NCBI GenBank assembly: GCA_030841765.1
Contig: JAUUSS010000016.1
Location: 1 to 29,126 of the forward strand
Direction of reading: 5' to 3'
DNA length: 29,126 bases
Source of the DNA: Collinsella aerofaciens
GTDB taxonomy: Bacteria; Actinomycetota; Coriobacteriia; Coriobacteriales; Coriobacteriaceae
Position 1 is the first letter of the stretch; every line of letters starts with the position of its first letter. A model generated the notes under the pieces. The model was not told the origin of the DNA. It did not search any database and saw only the letters and a list, made by a program, of their open reading frames with translations. Both the position numbers and the translations under genes were made by a program. Positions 1-8,448 of this stretch are shown here, piece after piece.

Positions 1-75
1 GATGGTACGAGCATCCATTCGGCTTCCAAGGCGGCCACGGATAGAACGGGGCGAACAGAAAAGTGCGACGGACGG

Positions 76-460
76 CTACTCCCCCGCCACGCTCGCGCGC
101 AGCTTGGCGGCGATGGTGCCCGTGACCTTGCCGAGGTCGGCCATGCCAAACTGCTTGGACGCGGCTGGGCAGCGCCGCCACCATGCAGATAGCCGCGAGC
201 ACCAGGAAAGCGGAACGCCAGCCCACACTCACGATAAGCGAGCTCACGATCGGCGAGAGAATGGCTCCGCCAAAGCCCGAACCCGAAAGTGCGATGGAAA
301 CGGCAAGGAGCACGTAGACCTGCCACAGCTCACCCACAAAGCTCATGCCAGCAAGCACCGCCGAGGTAGCGATAACGGTGAGCGAGCCCAACACGTGGCC
401 ATGATCACGAAGCCGGAGGCCACCACGAGCCAGCCGGGGAAGAACTTACGCTGCTGGGGC
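76..460 (-). pseudogene. Decayed MFS transporter remnant
   Basis: Reading minus from ATG at 460, the first 20 or so residues (MPQQRKFFPGWLVVASGFVI) look like the start and first membrane helix of an MFS permease. The frame then breaks and stops. A second minus frame from about 410 to 175 continues with hydrophobic segments such as LGSLTVIATSAVLAGMSF and the Gly-rich GSGFGGAILSPIV, which looks like the middle of the N-terminal six-helix half. A third frame carries the end, GMADLGKVTGTIAAKLRAS, to a TAG at 76-78. A whole MFS protein needs about 400 residues and only about 125 codons remain, so there are at least two frameshifts and a large deletion. The last 25 residues resemble the DxGKVxG motif of YqeY-type proteins, so the remnant may be a fusion. 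The MFS assignment rests on helix pattern and motif recall. Confidence 0.6.
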
Positions 461-502
461 ATACTGCTCCTTATTTAACAAACGAATAGCCTGCGCCGGG
501 CG

Positions 503-592
503 CCGGTAGTGCCCAAGATTGCCTTGAAAGACAAGGGCATAGGCCTTATGGCCATGCCCGCAGGCTTGAAAGGCAAGGTTGGGTGCTACCGG
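503..592. repeat. Nested inverted repeat with bulged inner hairpin, copy 1
   Basis: The outer arms pair as CCGGTAG-N2-CCCAA-N2-TTGCCTT (503-525) with the reverse complement at 570-592, 19 of 23 positions matching. The inner stem is GGGCAT, a bulged A, GGCC, loop TTAT, then GGCCATGCCC (535-559). The right outer arm contains the stop codon of the M20 amidohydrolase (586-588), so the structure also lies at the 3' end of that mRNA and may act as its terminator or stabiliser. A second copy with the same inner stem lies at 8449-8548. Confidence 0.75.
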
Positions 593-1884
593 TGGTCGGC
601 GATATAGCCCAAAGCGACGGCGGTATAAGCCGCAGCACCGAGCGGCAGCTCGGCATCGCTAAAGCGCGCCTTGGGATGATGCTGGGCAAAGTGTTCGTCC
701 GTATCGGTCACAGCCGCGCCGATCGTAAAGTATGCGCTCGGTATCTCACTCGAGATAAGCGCAAAGTCCTCGCTCGCCATGGCATGGAACAGCGGCAAGA
801 AGGCGGCCTTGGGCAGCGTCGCACCCACGTAGCCAAGCGAAGCCTGGGTCACGTCGTCATCGAGCACGAGCGGGGGAACATCCGAGAGCGTCTCGATGGT
901 GGCCGACGTGCGATACGTTGCGGCCACGCCGTTGACGACCTCGGCGATACGCTCCTTGAGGTGCTCCATAAGCTCAACGTCAAAGCCGCGCAGCGTGCCT
1001 TCGAGCACGCAGGTATCTGGGATGACGTTGGCCGCTTGACCACCGGCAAACTTACCCACGGTCAGTGCGACCTCCTTGGCCGCCGGCACCTCGCGGGAGA
1101 TGAGCTCCTGAAGCGCCAGATGCACATGGACGCCGGCCGTGATGGGGTCGATGCAGATCTCGGGGCTCGAGCCATGGCCGCCCTTGCCCTGCAGCGTGAT
1201 GCGGAAACCGTACACGCCCGAAAGCGCCGGACTCCCATAGAGCACCAGGCCGAGCGGCGATTGGCTGTTAACATGCATGGCAAAAGCCGCCTGGGGGCGT
1301 GGGTTCTGCAGCAGACCGTCGACGATGGCGGCACGGGCACCCTCAAAGGTTTCCTCGCCCGGCTGGAACAGCAACTTAACCGTGGCGTTGGCGTCGAGAA
1401 GCTCGGACTCGCGGGCCTTGAGCATACGAGCCGCACCAAGCAGCGCCGTCGCGTGCATATCGTGACCGCAAGCATGCATGCAGCCATTGGTGGATGCAAA
1501 GGGCTCGCCGGATTCCTCGGCAACGGGCAGGGCATCCATGTCGCCGCGGAGCATGATGACCGTACCGGCCTGCTTGTCCGTGCACGTACCATTACCCCGA
1601 GCAGCAGCTGCCGCCCCGGCACCGATAAGGCCAACGACACAGGAGCCGTCAACAAGCACGGCATAGGGAATATCCATCTCGTCCAGACGCGCCTGGATAA
1701 AGGCGGACGTCTGCGGAAGGTTGTTACCCAGCTCGGGCATCTGGTGTAGATCGTGTCGCCACACAGCAAGCTCGTCTGCAAAAGTCTGAGCTTCTGCAAC
1801 AAGACCGTCACCGATAGCGGCCTGCGCCGCTGCGGTAGCCTTGGGCGCTGGTTGCGGTTGAAAATCGGACAAAGCTGGTGCCAT
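586..1884 (-). CDS. M20 family metallo-amidohydrolase (hippurate / N-acyl amino acid hydrolase type)
   Basis: This 432-residue protein is a zinc- or cobalt-type aminoacylase of the M20D group, expected to remove an acyl or aromatic acyl group from an amino acid in the cytoplasm. Visible family motifs are RHDLHQMPEL (43-52), RGDMDALP (113-120), CGHDMH (139-144, with Cys and His metal ligands), PGEE (175-178, the catalytic and metal glutamates) and a late MASEDF segment. An Ala/Gly-rich stretch around residues 88-107 looks like a surface insertion. The start at 1884 is chosen because GGAGGG lies five bases upstream; an in-frame ATG at 1938 has no such site. No signal peptide is seen. It lies downstream of the DMT permease gene but a terminator separates them, so it is probably transcribed alone. 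The exact substrate cannot be told from sequence. Confidence 0.9.
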   Translation of the reverse strand: MAPALSDFQPQPAPKATAAAQAAIGDGLVAEAQTFADELAVWRHDLHQMPELGNNLPQTSAFIQARLDEMDIPYAVLVDGSCVVGLIGAGAAAAARGNGTCTDKQAGTVIMLRGDMDALPVAEESGEPFASTNGCMHACGHDMHATALLGAARMLKARESELLDANATVKLLFQPGEETFEGARAAIVDGLLQNPRPQAAFAMHVNSQSPLGLVLYGSPALSGVYGFRITLQGKGGHGSSPEICIDPITAGVHVHLALQELISREVPAAKEVALTVGKFAGGQAANVIPDTCVLEGTLRGFDVELMEHLKERIAEVVNGVAATYRTSATIETLSDVPPLVLDDDVTQASLGYVGATLPKAAFLPLFHAMASEDFALISSEIPSAYFTIGAAVTDTDEHFAQHHPKARFSDAELPLGAAAYTAVALGYIADHR

Positions 1885-1914
1885 AGATGCCCTCCAGTAA
1901 CGTTTTTGCAGCAA

Positions 1915-1936
1915 GCACTTTGATAGCATAAAGTGC
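1915..1936. promoter_or_regulatory. Inverted repeat upstream of the amidohydrolase
   Basis: GCACTTT and AAAGTGC form a perfect 7-bp inverted repeat with an 8-base spacer, about 30 bases upstream of the start codon. On the minus strand the spacer region reads TATGCT, a possible -10 element. This fits an operator over a promoter, but a small mRNA hairpin is equally possible. No regulator gene is next to it. Confidence 0.4.
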
Positions 1937-1961
1937 AAGGTACAACTTTAAGGGCGACGCA

Positions 1962-1988
1962 TAAAAAATGCCGCCCCGGGAGGGCGGC
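1962..1988 (-). terminator. Rho-independent terminator of the DMT permease gene
   Basis: On the minus strand GCCGCCC, a 5-base loop and GGGCGGC form a strong stem, followed by ATTTTTT. It starts 12 bases after the permease stop codon. Confidence 0.85.
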
Positions 1989-2000
1989 GCAACAAGTTGT

Positions 2001-2984
2001 TTACAATTGCGGGCGCGGCTTTTTGCGCAAAAAATCGAAGTGAGTCTCACTCAAGATAATCGACAGGAAGATAAGCACGAAGCCGGCGAGCAGGCGCGAG
2101 GTGAGCGCCTCCCCCATCAGCAGCACCGAAAACAACACGCCCGAAGGCGACTCCATCGAAAGGAGCAGCGAGCCCGTCGAGGCCGGGACATGCGCCAGGC
2201 CGACGTTTTGGATGAGCAGAGCCGCGCATGTGCAGCCCACCGAGAGAAACGCCATCGCACTGATAAAGCTCGGCGTCCAAACGGACAGAGGCGCTTGGGT
2301 CTCGAATAGCAGCGACGTTGCCAGGCTCAGCACGCCGTTGCCCACAAACATCCAAAACGTGATGACGTTAATGTCCATTTTGCGACCGTACTTGGCAGTC
2401 ACCGCCATCTGGATGGCGAAAAAGGCCGCACCCGCCAGCGTAATGACGTCACCGATGTTGAATTCAACGCTATCGAGCGCCACCAAACCAATGCCCGCCA
2501 AGCACAGCAGCGCCGCGCCCAGGTTATAACGGGTGAGTTTTTCGCCGCTCAGAAAATAGCTCGCGAACGGTACAAGGATGCAATACGTGCCCGTCAAAAA
2601 AGCATTCTTGCCCGCCGTAGTATGTGCCAGACCGACCGTCTGCAACGCATAGGCCGCCCACATGAGCACGCCCATACTCAGGCCAACGATCAGGTTGCGA
2701 GCGTTGAGGTGCGCGATGATGCGCTTGTGGAAGACGGCAAACATGACCAACGCTGCGGGCAGAAAACGTACATAGAGCAGCGCGAACACCGGAATGGTGC
2801 CGAGTGCGTCCTTCATAGTGGTAAAGGAGTAGCCCCAGATGACCGCCACCGAAAGGAGCAGAACCTTCCAGAACAGCGGAGAGCGTGCGCCGGCGCCCCG
2901 GGGAATACCGCCCGCGCCCAAATCCTCACGGGCTACAGGGCTATCGGGCAAGTTTTCGATTTCGTTGGCAGCGTATTGGGCCAT
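2001..2984 (-). CDS. EamA/DMT superfamily permease
   Basis: This 327-residue integral membrane protein has the pattern of two EamA repeats, about ten hydrophobic helices in all. The first helix contains VAVIWGYSFTTMKDAL, typical of the family start, followed by a short YVRFLPAALVMF segment. The second repeat begins near residue 170 with NIGDVITLAGAAFFAI. Members export amino acids or other small metabolites, but the substrate here is unknown. The start at 2984 is preceded by GAGG seven bases upstream, while the ATG at 2999 lacks a site. A roughly 35-residue hydrophilic N-terminus precedes the first helix. The gene has its own promoter (3025-3053) and terminator (1962-1988), so it is likely monocistronic. 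Confidence 0.88.
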   Translation of the reverse strand: MAQYAANEIENLPDSPVAREDLGAGGIPRGAGARSPLFWKVLLLSVAVIWGYSFTTMKDALGTIPVFALLYVRFLPAALVMFAVFHKRIIAHLNARNLIVGLSMGVLMWAAYALQTVGLAHTTAGKNAFLTGTYCILVPFASYFLSGEKLTRYNLGAALLCLAGIGLVALDSVEFNIGDVITLAGAAFFAIQMAVTAKYGRKMDINVITFWMFVGNGVLSLATSLLFETQAPLSVWTPSFISAMAFLSVGCTCAALLIQNVGLAHVPASTGSLLLSMESPSGVLFSVLLMGEALTSRLLAGFVLIFLSIILSETHFDFLRKKPRPQL

Positions 2985-3024
2985 GGAACATCCTCGCACT
3001 CAATCTGGGCGTGGTGTCCGCACG

Positions 3025-3053
3025 CGTATAGCTGCGTGCCGCCTCATGGTCAA
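3025..3053 (-). promoter_or_regulatory. Sigma-70-type promoter for the DMT permease gene
   Basis: On the minus strand TTGACC (3048-3053) and TATACG (3025-3030) are separated by exactly 17 bases. The start codon lies about 40 bases downstream of the -10. Confidence 0.6.
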
Positions 3054-3088
3054 ATAAAATCAGGGCGCACCGGACCCCCGGCACGCCC
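3052..3088 (-). terminator. Terminator of the YhgE/Pip operon
   Basis: On the minus strand an 11-bp stem (GGGCGTGCCGG with CCGGTGCGCCC, two G-T pairs) is followed by a T-rich tail, TGATTTTATTTG. It lies about 100 bases after the stop of the second YhgE/Pip gene. The tail overlaps the -35 of the DMT promoter. Confidence 0.7.
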
Positions 3089-3185
3089 CGCTACTGTAGC
3101 AACAACCAAGCAGCCCGTGCAATTCACTACGCTAAAGCATCGGGTTGTAAGACCTCGATGTTCCGACGGCGTTTACGTTGCTGTA

Positions 3186-5375
3186 TTAAATCAATTTAGT
3201 ACTCTCCAGCTTTTCGATAATCCAGTCGTTGGCTTTGATGACCGGGCGGCGGAAGACGACGCCCAGGGCCAGCGACGGAATCAGATAGCTCGCCAGAATA
3301 CCCAGCTCAACCCAGTACTCCATATGGTAGGCACCGGCCATGGCGGCGTGCATGGCGTTGATGCCGTGGGTAAACGGCAGGAACGGGTAGATCGCCTGGA
3401 ACACGGGACCGGTCATCTCGATGGGGAACGTGCCGCCCGAACCGCCGACCTGCATGACCAACAGCACGACAGCGAGCGCTTTGCCGATATCGCCAAACGA
3501 AACCGTAAGCGTGTAGACGATATTGGAGAACACGAGACTCGCAACCCAGCCCGCCAGCACAAACTGCAACGGGTTGTCGCACTGGATGCCAAAGAACAGA
3601 ATGTCGCCCGCGCACACGAGCGTTGCCTGCAGCAAGGCCAGACCGCCAAAGAACAGATAACGGCCCAGGTAGATCTCGTGCAGGCGCACGGGAATGAGCT
3701 CGTTGATAAGCTCATCGTCAACCGAGACCTTCATCATGGCCGCCAGAACAATCGAGCCCACCCACAGCGACAAAATCGTATAGAACGGCGCCATGGCCGA
3801 GCCGTAGTTGCGGATCGGATAGACCGGCTTGCGGTCGAGCGCGACGGGACCGGAAAGCGACACGGCCAGACCCTCGGGGTCGTTGCCGATCATCGTCTTG
3901 ATTGTGGCCAGGTCACCCGAGATCAGAGCGCTATCAAGCTCGTCCTTAAAGGCACTGATCTTGTCCGACGCCTCGCCCAGCTGATCGGAAGCCTTGTTGA
4001 CGAGCTTTGCAGCCTTGGAGAGACCCTTAGCGAGCGAACCAGAAGCGTCGGTCAGACCGCTCACGGCGCTATCCAAGTCGCCCGAGATACCGTTCAGGGA
4101 ATCCAGAACGCCCGAAATGGTCTTCTTGAGCTCCTTGGCCTTGACCGAAAACGTAGAGTCGTAGTCAGTCTTGGCACCCGAGATACCCGCCTTGGCATCG
4201 GCGATGGCCTGGTCGACCTCGGCACGCGAGTTGTTGACCTCCGCCATGCTGTCCGAAAGGGACTTTGCGGTCGCCGTCAGGTCTTTCGCATTGTTGCGGT
4301 ACTCCACGGCAATTCTGCCCAGCGACGTCGCAGCGGACTTGAGGCCGTCTTTGAGCTTGTCATCACTCACCTGGTCGGCTAGGTTGCGGAGCCGATCGGC
4401 CATCGCATCGATATCGTCAGCACGCGTATTGAGTGCCGCCGCGGCTTCGTTGAGCTGAGATACCGTAAGGTCAACATGCTGATTCGCTGCGTCGAATGCC
4501 TTCGCAAGCTCGGCGGAGACGTTGTCGAACGAACCCGCGCTTCCGTCAATCGCCGCGTTAACGGCATCGTTGGCGGCCTTGAGCGCTTCCTTGGAATCAT
4601 TGATGCCGCTCTTGGCGTGCTCCATCAGCTGCTTCGTCGACTCATCAACGGTGCCCGTCTGCTTGAGCATGCCGCCCGCCGATGTCAGTGAATCGGACGT
4701 AGAGCTCAAAATGCCCGCAAGCGACGTCGCGCTCGCCTGAACGTCCTGCAGGTCCTCGACCGAATCGCCCAGCGTAGAGGACAGATTGGCGATAAAGTTG
4801 CTCACCTGGTCGGTACTCATATAGTCGAGCAGGCTGGACACGGTCTTAAGGCCGATGGTCGTGATGGTTTCGGTAAAGGTCTCGTTGACCTGACTCTGGA
4901 CGGCGCTCGAGCCTTTCTCGGTCACAATCTGTGCGATGGCGTTGGCCTTCTGGTTCTCATAGAACTCGATATCGGCGTGCTTCACCTCGGTCGAGAAAAG
5001 CGTCATCATGTCGGCGCTAAACGTTTTAGGGATAACGACGGCAGCGTAGTACGCGCCCGACTTAACGCCCTCAATCGCCTTATCGCGATCGTTGAGCACA
5101 ACCCAATCGAAGTTCTCGTTGCCGCGCAGGGTGGCGGTCACGTTTTCGCCCACGTTGACCTCGACAGGGATCAAATCGCTCTCGTAACCCTCATCGGTGT
5201 TGACCACGGCGATCTTAAGATTGCCAGTGTTGCCGTACGGATCCCAGCTGCCAGCGATATTAAACCACGCGTACAGGCACGGTACGATAATGAGACCCAT
5301 CACGACAACCAAGCCGATTACGGAGCGAGACACGTTTTGGACATCGCGCTTAAACAGGTGCAGGATGTTTTTCAT
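3186..5375 (-). CDS. YhgE/Pip domain membrane protein (second of pair)
   Basis: This 729-residue protein has the YhgE/Pip layout: one N-terminal membrane helix (about 20-37, VIGLVVVMGLIIVPCLYAWF), the family motif NIAGSWDPYGNT just after it, a long extracytoplasmic domain with many Ala/Ser/Asp coiled-coil heptads (about 200-500), and a C-terminal bundle of about six helices from residue 530 that resembles an ABC-2 permease. Relatives include the Lactococcus phage infection protein Pip and the type VII secretion component EsaA/YueB. Most members have no proven role. Its ATG immediately follows the TAA of the upstream paralogue (TAAATG), and its ribosome site AAGGAGGTGA lies inside that gene's last codons, so the two are probably translationally coupled. 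Confidence 0.9.
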   Translation of the reverse strand: MKNILHLFKRDVQNVSRSVIGLVVVMGLIIVPCLYAWFNIAGSWDPYGNTGNLKIAVVNTDEGYESDLIPVEVNVGENVTATLRGNENFDWVVLNDRDKAIEGVKSGAYYAAVVIPKTFSADMMTLFSTEVKHADIEFYENQKANAIAQIVTEKGSSAVQSQVNETFTETITTIGLKTVSSLLDYMSTDQVSNFIANLSSTLGDSVEDLQDVQASATSLAGILSSTSDSLTSAGGMLKQTGTVDESTKQLMEHAKSGINDSKEALKAANDAVNAAIDGSAGSFDNVSAELAKAFDAANQHVDLTVSQLNEAAAALNTRADDIDAMADRLRNLADQVSDDKLKDGLKSAATSLGRIAVEYRNNAKDLTATAKSLSDSMAEVNNSRAEVDQAIADAKAGISGAKTDYDSTFSVKAKELKKTISGVLDSLNGISGDLDSAVSGLTDASGSLAKGLSKAAKLVNKASDQLGEASDKISAFKDELDSALISGDLATIKTMIGNDPEGLAVSLSGPVALDRKPVYPIRNYGSAMAPFYTILSLWVGSIVLAAMMKVSVDDELINELIPVRLHEIYLGRYLFFGGLALLQATLVCAGDILFFGIQCDNPLQFVLAGWVASLVFSNIVYTLTVSFGDIGKALAVVLLVMQVGGSGGTFPIEMTGPVFQAIYPFLPFTHGINAMHAAMAGAYHMEYWVELGILASYLIPSLALGVVFRRPVIKANDWIIEKLESTKLI

Positions 5376-8201
5376 TTATGCCTCACCTCCTTTGGAGTGC
5401 TTGCCGAGCGGGGTGGTGTCCCCGTCGTTTCCGTTTACGTTGTCAACGCCATCGGCATCTTGAGCCTTACGATGCGCACCGATATGCGGCAGACGGCTCG
5501 TAGGCTGTTCGCCGCCCTTGGCACCACGCTCGCTGGCGTTGAGGCCAAACATGCGACGGGCGGCAGGGATGGCGGCCGTGTGCTCGCGCATCTCGCGGCG
5601 AAGGTCCTCGTCCGAAAGCGCCGAGATACGCATCTGGGTATTGAGGCTCGCGCGGATATATTCGATATTGATGAGCCAGCCACAGATGGCGATAACCGAA
5701 ATGATCCAGATAACGAGCAGGATGATCTTGCCGTTATTGTCGATATCGAGCACCGTCGACAGTACAAAGAGCAGGACCTGCACGCCTACCACGGCGGCAA
5801 AACCGCCCTTGATGTAGTACGGGTAGCGATGCTCAAACGCCACGGCATGATCGAGCAGCTCGCGACGGTACGAATCCGAATCGAGCATGACGCGCATGGC
5901 CGTGCGCAGCGAATAGCGCTGGCGCGGCAGGTCGTTGGACTCGCAGATCATGAGGCCCGTCGTGGAAAGCTGCTTATCAAAGAGCAGGTTGAGGTTGAGC
6001 AGCAACGGGCGCAGCTGCAGACCGATAAAGAGCGCGATGATAAGGAACACGCCCAGGATGCACAGGTTGAACAGGTAGTTGAACGAGTACATGCCGCCGA
6101 CCGTCTCGCGCAGCAGATTGATGCCGTAGGTAAAGGGCAGCAGCGGATGCAGCCACTGGAAGAAGCCGGGCATCATCTCGATGGGATACATGCCCGACGA
6201 ACCCGGAATCTGCACGATAACGAGAATGACACCGATAGCCTTGCCGATATGCTTAAACGTGGTGGACAGCGCATAGATGATGTTGACGTAGGTGAACGAG
6301 ATAGCGATGCCGCCCAGCACGAACAGCAGCGGGTTGACGCACTGCACGCCAATCACCAAATCGCCCACCGTAACGATGATGGCCTGGAACGCGCCCAGGA
6401 TCACCAGCAGCAGCCAGCGGCCAAAGTAGCCCTGACGCGCCGTAAAGCTACCGATGCCCTCGCGGTCGACCTCGAGTTTGTAGATAGCGATGAGCACATA
6501 GCCGCCCACCCACAGCGCCAGATTAGTGTAGAAGGGCGCGATGCCCGAGCCAAAGCTCTTGACCGGATAGATTGACTTGGACGTCAGCTCAACCGGAGAT
6601 GCCATGAAATCTGCCACGTCATTGACGTCGACGTCCATGAAGTCGGCTAACTCGCCCATAGACTCAGAGGTCTGCAGCGCCGCAATGTCATTAGCGGCGG
6701 TCGCGAGCTTGTCCTGGACCTTGGCAAGCGAGGAATCGGTCTGGGACAGCGTGGTCTTGGCCTGGCCGAGCGTAGCGCTAAGCTGCGCCAACGTGCCGCG
6801 CGCATTTGCAAGTGTAGGTGTCATACCCGAGACGATACCGGTCAGGTCGCCCGAAACGGCAGCAAAAGAGTCGAGCGCGCTCGAGGCCTTCGGCAGCGCG
6901 TTTTGGCCCAAGTCCGTCTGGGCTTGGCCAAGGTTGGTCGCACCGGTATGAATTGCGTTATTGATAGCGTCACTGGCACCCGAAACAGCCGCTGCGTCAT
7001 TCGCCATGGCGCTCGACTGCGCGGACAGACCGTCCTTGATGCTCTGAAGCTTTTCATTCTGCTCTCGAAGCAAATCGATGGTCGATACAATGCGCGCGTC
7101 AATTTCCTCGGAACCTGTCGACGTGTCATTGGCGAGAATCTCCAAGTGCCCGATAACGGCCTTATTGTGGTCGATCGTCGCTTGAAGAGACTCGAGCGAG
7201 TTGTCGATACGGGTGGTCGTAGATGTGACCGCGCCCGTCAGCTTGCCGATGGCAGCGTTCGCAGAGGCCGACGTCTTGGTGAGCGCAAGGCTGCCTTCCG
7301 AGAGCGCCTTGGAGAGCGAGGTGATGGAGTTGCCCGCCGTGGTGCGAGCTTCGCTCAGCAGGTCGTTGCCCTGGGAGATCGCCTGCGTCAGCGACGGTGC
7401 CTGGCCTTGCAAGCCGGCAAGTGCCGCATCAGCCGAGGCGATAGCGCCACTCGTCTTATCGATGGCGGCATTCATATCGCCAATCGAATCGCGCACCTCG
7501 CCCAAGGTGTCGGACGCCTCGGACACCGAACTTGCCAGCGAGTCCTGAGTCTGGGTTGCCTTGTCCTTTAAATCGACACCGGCATCCTTGGCGATACCGG
7601 CAACAGTCTTGCCTACCGTAGAGACAAATTCCGAGTTGATCTGCTCCTCGATGGTGTTTGCACCGGTATCGGTAACCTTGGGCGCAATGGCGCTCTTCTT
7701 CTCATTGACGTAGTACGTGAGCTTGGGCTGATGGTAGTTGCCGTCGAGCATCGAAACCAGGTTATCCGAGAAGTTCTTGGGAATCACGATAGCGGCATAG
7801 TACTCGCCGCTCTCGACGCCCTCCTTGGCATCGGCCGTCGAGTCGACGAACGTCCAGCCCAACTGATGATTCTCCTTGAGCTGGTCGACCACTTTGTCGC
7901 CAGCGTTGAGCTCACCCACCAAGTCGTTTTGGGTGCCTCGATCGTTGTTGGCGATAGCAATCTTGATGCCTTGGGTGTTTCCATACGGATCCCAGTTTGC
8001 CACGATGTTATACCAGGCATACAGCGAGGGAATAACGCACACGCCTAGGGTAACCACCAGGGCGACGGGGTTCACAAGCAGTCGCTTAATGTCGCGCTTA
8101 AATATCGCAAAGGACACCTTTGCATTGGATAGTTTGCTGCCGAGACTCACGCTTGGACCATCCATCCTGTCGTTAAATCGAATCGTACTATCGACAACCA
8201 T
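5376..8201 (-). CDS. YhgE/Pip domain membrane protein (first of pair, C-terminal extension)
   Basis: This 941-residue paralogue has the same order as its neighbour: N-terminal helix (about 43-65), motif NWDPYGNT, a long coiled-coil-rich external domain, and a C-terminal ABC-2-like helix bundle from about residue 550. It differs by a tail of about 200 residues after the bundle. The tail holds a cytoplasmic segment, two further hydrophobic helices (about 805-855, including GKIILLVIWIISVIAICGWL) and a charged, Gly/Asp-rich C-terminus. No good ribosome site precedes ATG 8201; an in-frame ATG at 8165 is an alternative start, also without a clear site. The protein is probably a surface complex partner of the second YhgE protein. 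No ATPase, WXG100 or EssC gene is nearby, so a type VII secretion role is not supported by context. Confidence 0.88.
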   Translation of the reverse strand: MVVDSTIRFNDRMDGPSVSLGSKLSNAKVSFAIFKRDIKRLLVNPVALVVTLGVCVIPSLYAWYNIVANWDPYGNTQGIKIAIANNDRGTQNDLVGELNAGDKVVDQLKENHQLGWTFVDSTADAKEGVESGEYYAAIVIPKNFSDNLVSMLDGNYHQPKLTYYVNEKKSAIAPKVTDTGANTIEEQINSEFVSTVGKTVAGIAKDAGVDLKDKATQTQDSLASSVSEASDTLGEVRDSIGDMNAAIDKTSGAIASADAALAGLQGQAPSLTQAISQGNDLLSEARTTAGNSITSLSKALSEGSLALTKTSASANAAIGKLTGAVTSTTTRIDNSLESLQATIDHNKAVIGHLEILANDTSTGSEEIDARIVSTIDLLREQNEKLQSIKDGLSAQSSAMANDAAAVSGASDAINNAIHTGATNLGQAQTDLGQNALPKASSALDSFAAVSGDLTGIVSGMTPTLANARGTLAQLSATLGQAKTTLSQTDSSLAKVQDKLATAANDIAALQTSESMGELADFMDVDVNDVADFMASPVELTSKSIYPVKSFGSGIAPFYTNLALWVGGYVLIAIYKLEVDREGIGSFTARQGYFGRWLLLVILGAFQAIIVTVGDLVIGVQCVNPLLFVLGGIAISFTYVNIIYALSTTFKHIGKAIGVILVIVQIPGSSGMYPIEMMPGFFQWLHPLLPFTYGINLLRETVGGMYSFNYLFNLCILGVFLIIALFIGLQLRPLLLNLNLLFDKQLSTTGLMICESNDLPRQRYSLRTAMRVMLDSDSYRRELLDHAVAFEHRYPYYIKGGFAAVVGVQVLLFVLSTVLDIDNNGKIILLVIWIISVIAICGWLINIEYIRASLNTQMRISALSDEDLRREMREHTAAIPAARRMFGLNASERGAKGGEQPTSRLPHIGAHRKAQDADGVDNVNGNDGDTTPLGKHSKGGEA

Positions 8202-8276
8202 TGTAGTAGGCGCTTTAACGTCTCAAAGCACAATGGTGTTGAGTTTTGCGGGTAGCAATATACTACGAAGATGAGT

Positions 8277-8296
8277 TAACGTACAGATGTACAGTA
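8277..8296. promoter_or_regulatory. 20-bp imperfect palindrome, candidate operator of the YhgE/Pip operon
   Basis: The core GTACAGATGTAC (8281-8292) has perfect GTACA/TGTAC arms. The flanking TA pairs extend the symmetry to 20 bp. The position just downstream of a candidate -10 is what a TetR-type repressor site would show. YhgE genes are often next to TetR-family genes in other bacteria, but none is present in this window. Confidence 0.4.
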
Positions 8297-8319
8297 TCCT
8301 AAATTTCAGCAGGTCACAA
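8293..8319 (-). promoter_or_regulatory. Possible promoter of the YhgE/Pip operon
   Basis: On the minus strand TTGTGA (8314-8319) and GATACT (8293-8298) are separated by 15 bases, shorter than ideal. The overlap with the palindrome at 8277-8296 supports a regulated promoter. Confidence 0.3.
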
Positions 8320-8350
8320 AACCACAACCCGCACAAATTAGCAATTCAAA

Positions 8351-8406
8351 TAGTCATCGGGGACGTTCTTAAATGACTAGTCAAACAAGAACGTCCCCAA
8401 TGACTA
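8351..8406. repeat. REPIN-like inverted pair of GTCCC repeats
   Basis: Arms at 8352-8370 and 8387-8405 are 19 bases long with one mismatch and read AAGAACGTCCCC on opposite strands. Each unit is itself bounded by AGTCA and TGACT, and the centre holds the perfect palindrome TGACTAGTCA (8374-8383). It lies in the 395-base gap between the YhgE operon and htpG. Confidence 0.8.
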
Positions 8407-8448
8407 CTTAGGACCACGGCAACGTCGATGTTTTGGCAATGCCAGCGA

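Noticed and set aside
2622..4382. Long plus-strand open frame of 586 codons
   Set aside because: It lies antisense to the DMT permease and YhgE genes, has no ribosome site and gives a His/Gln/Arg-rich product typical of reverse frames in GC-rich DNA.
3186..8201. Type VII secretion locus based on EsaA-like proteins
   Set aside because: No WXG100, EssB or EssC-like gene is in the window; YhgE/Pip similarity alone does not indicate secretion.
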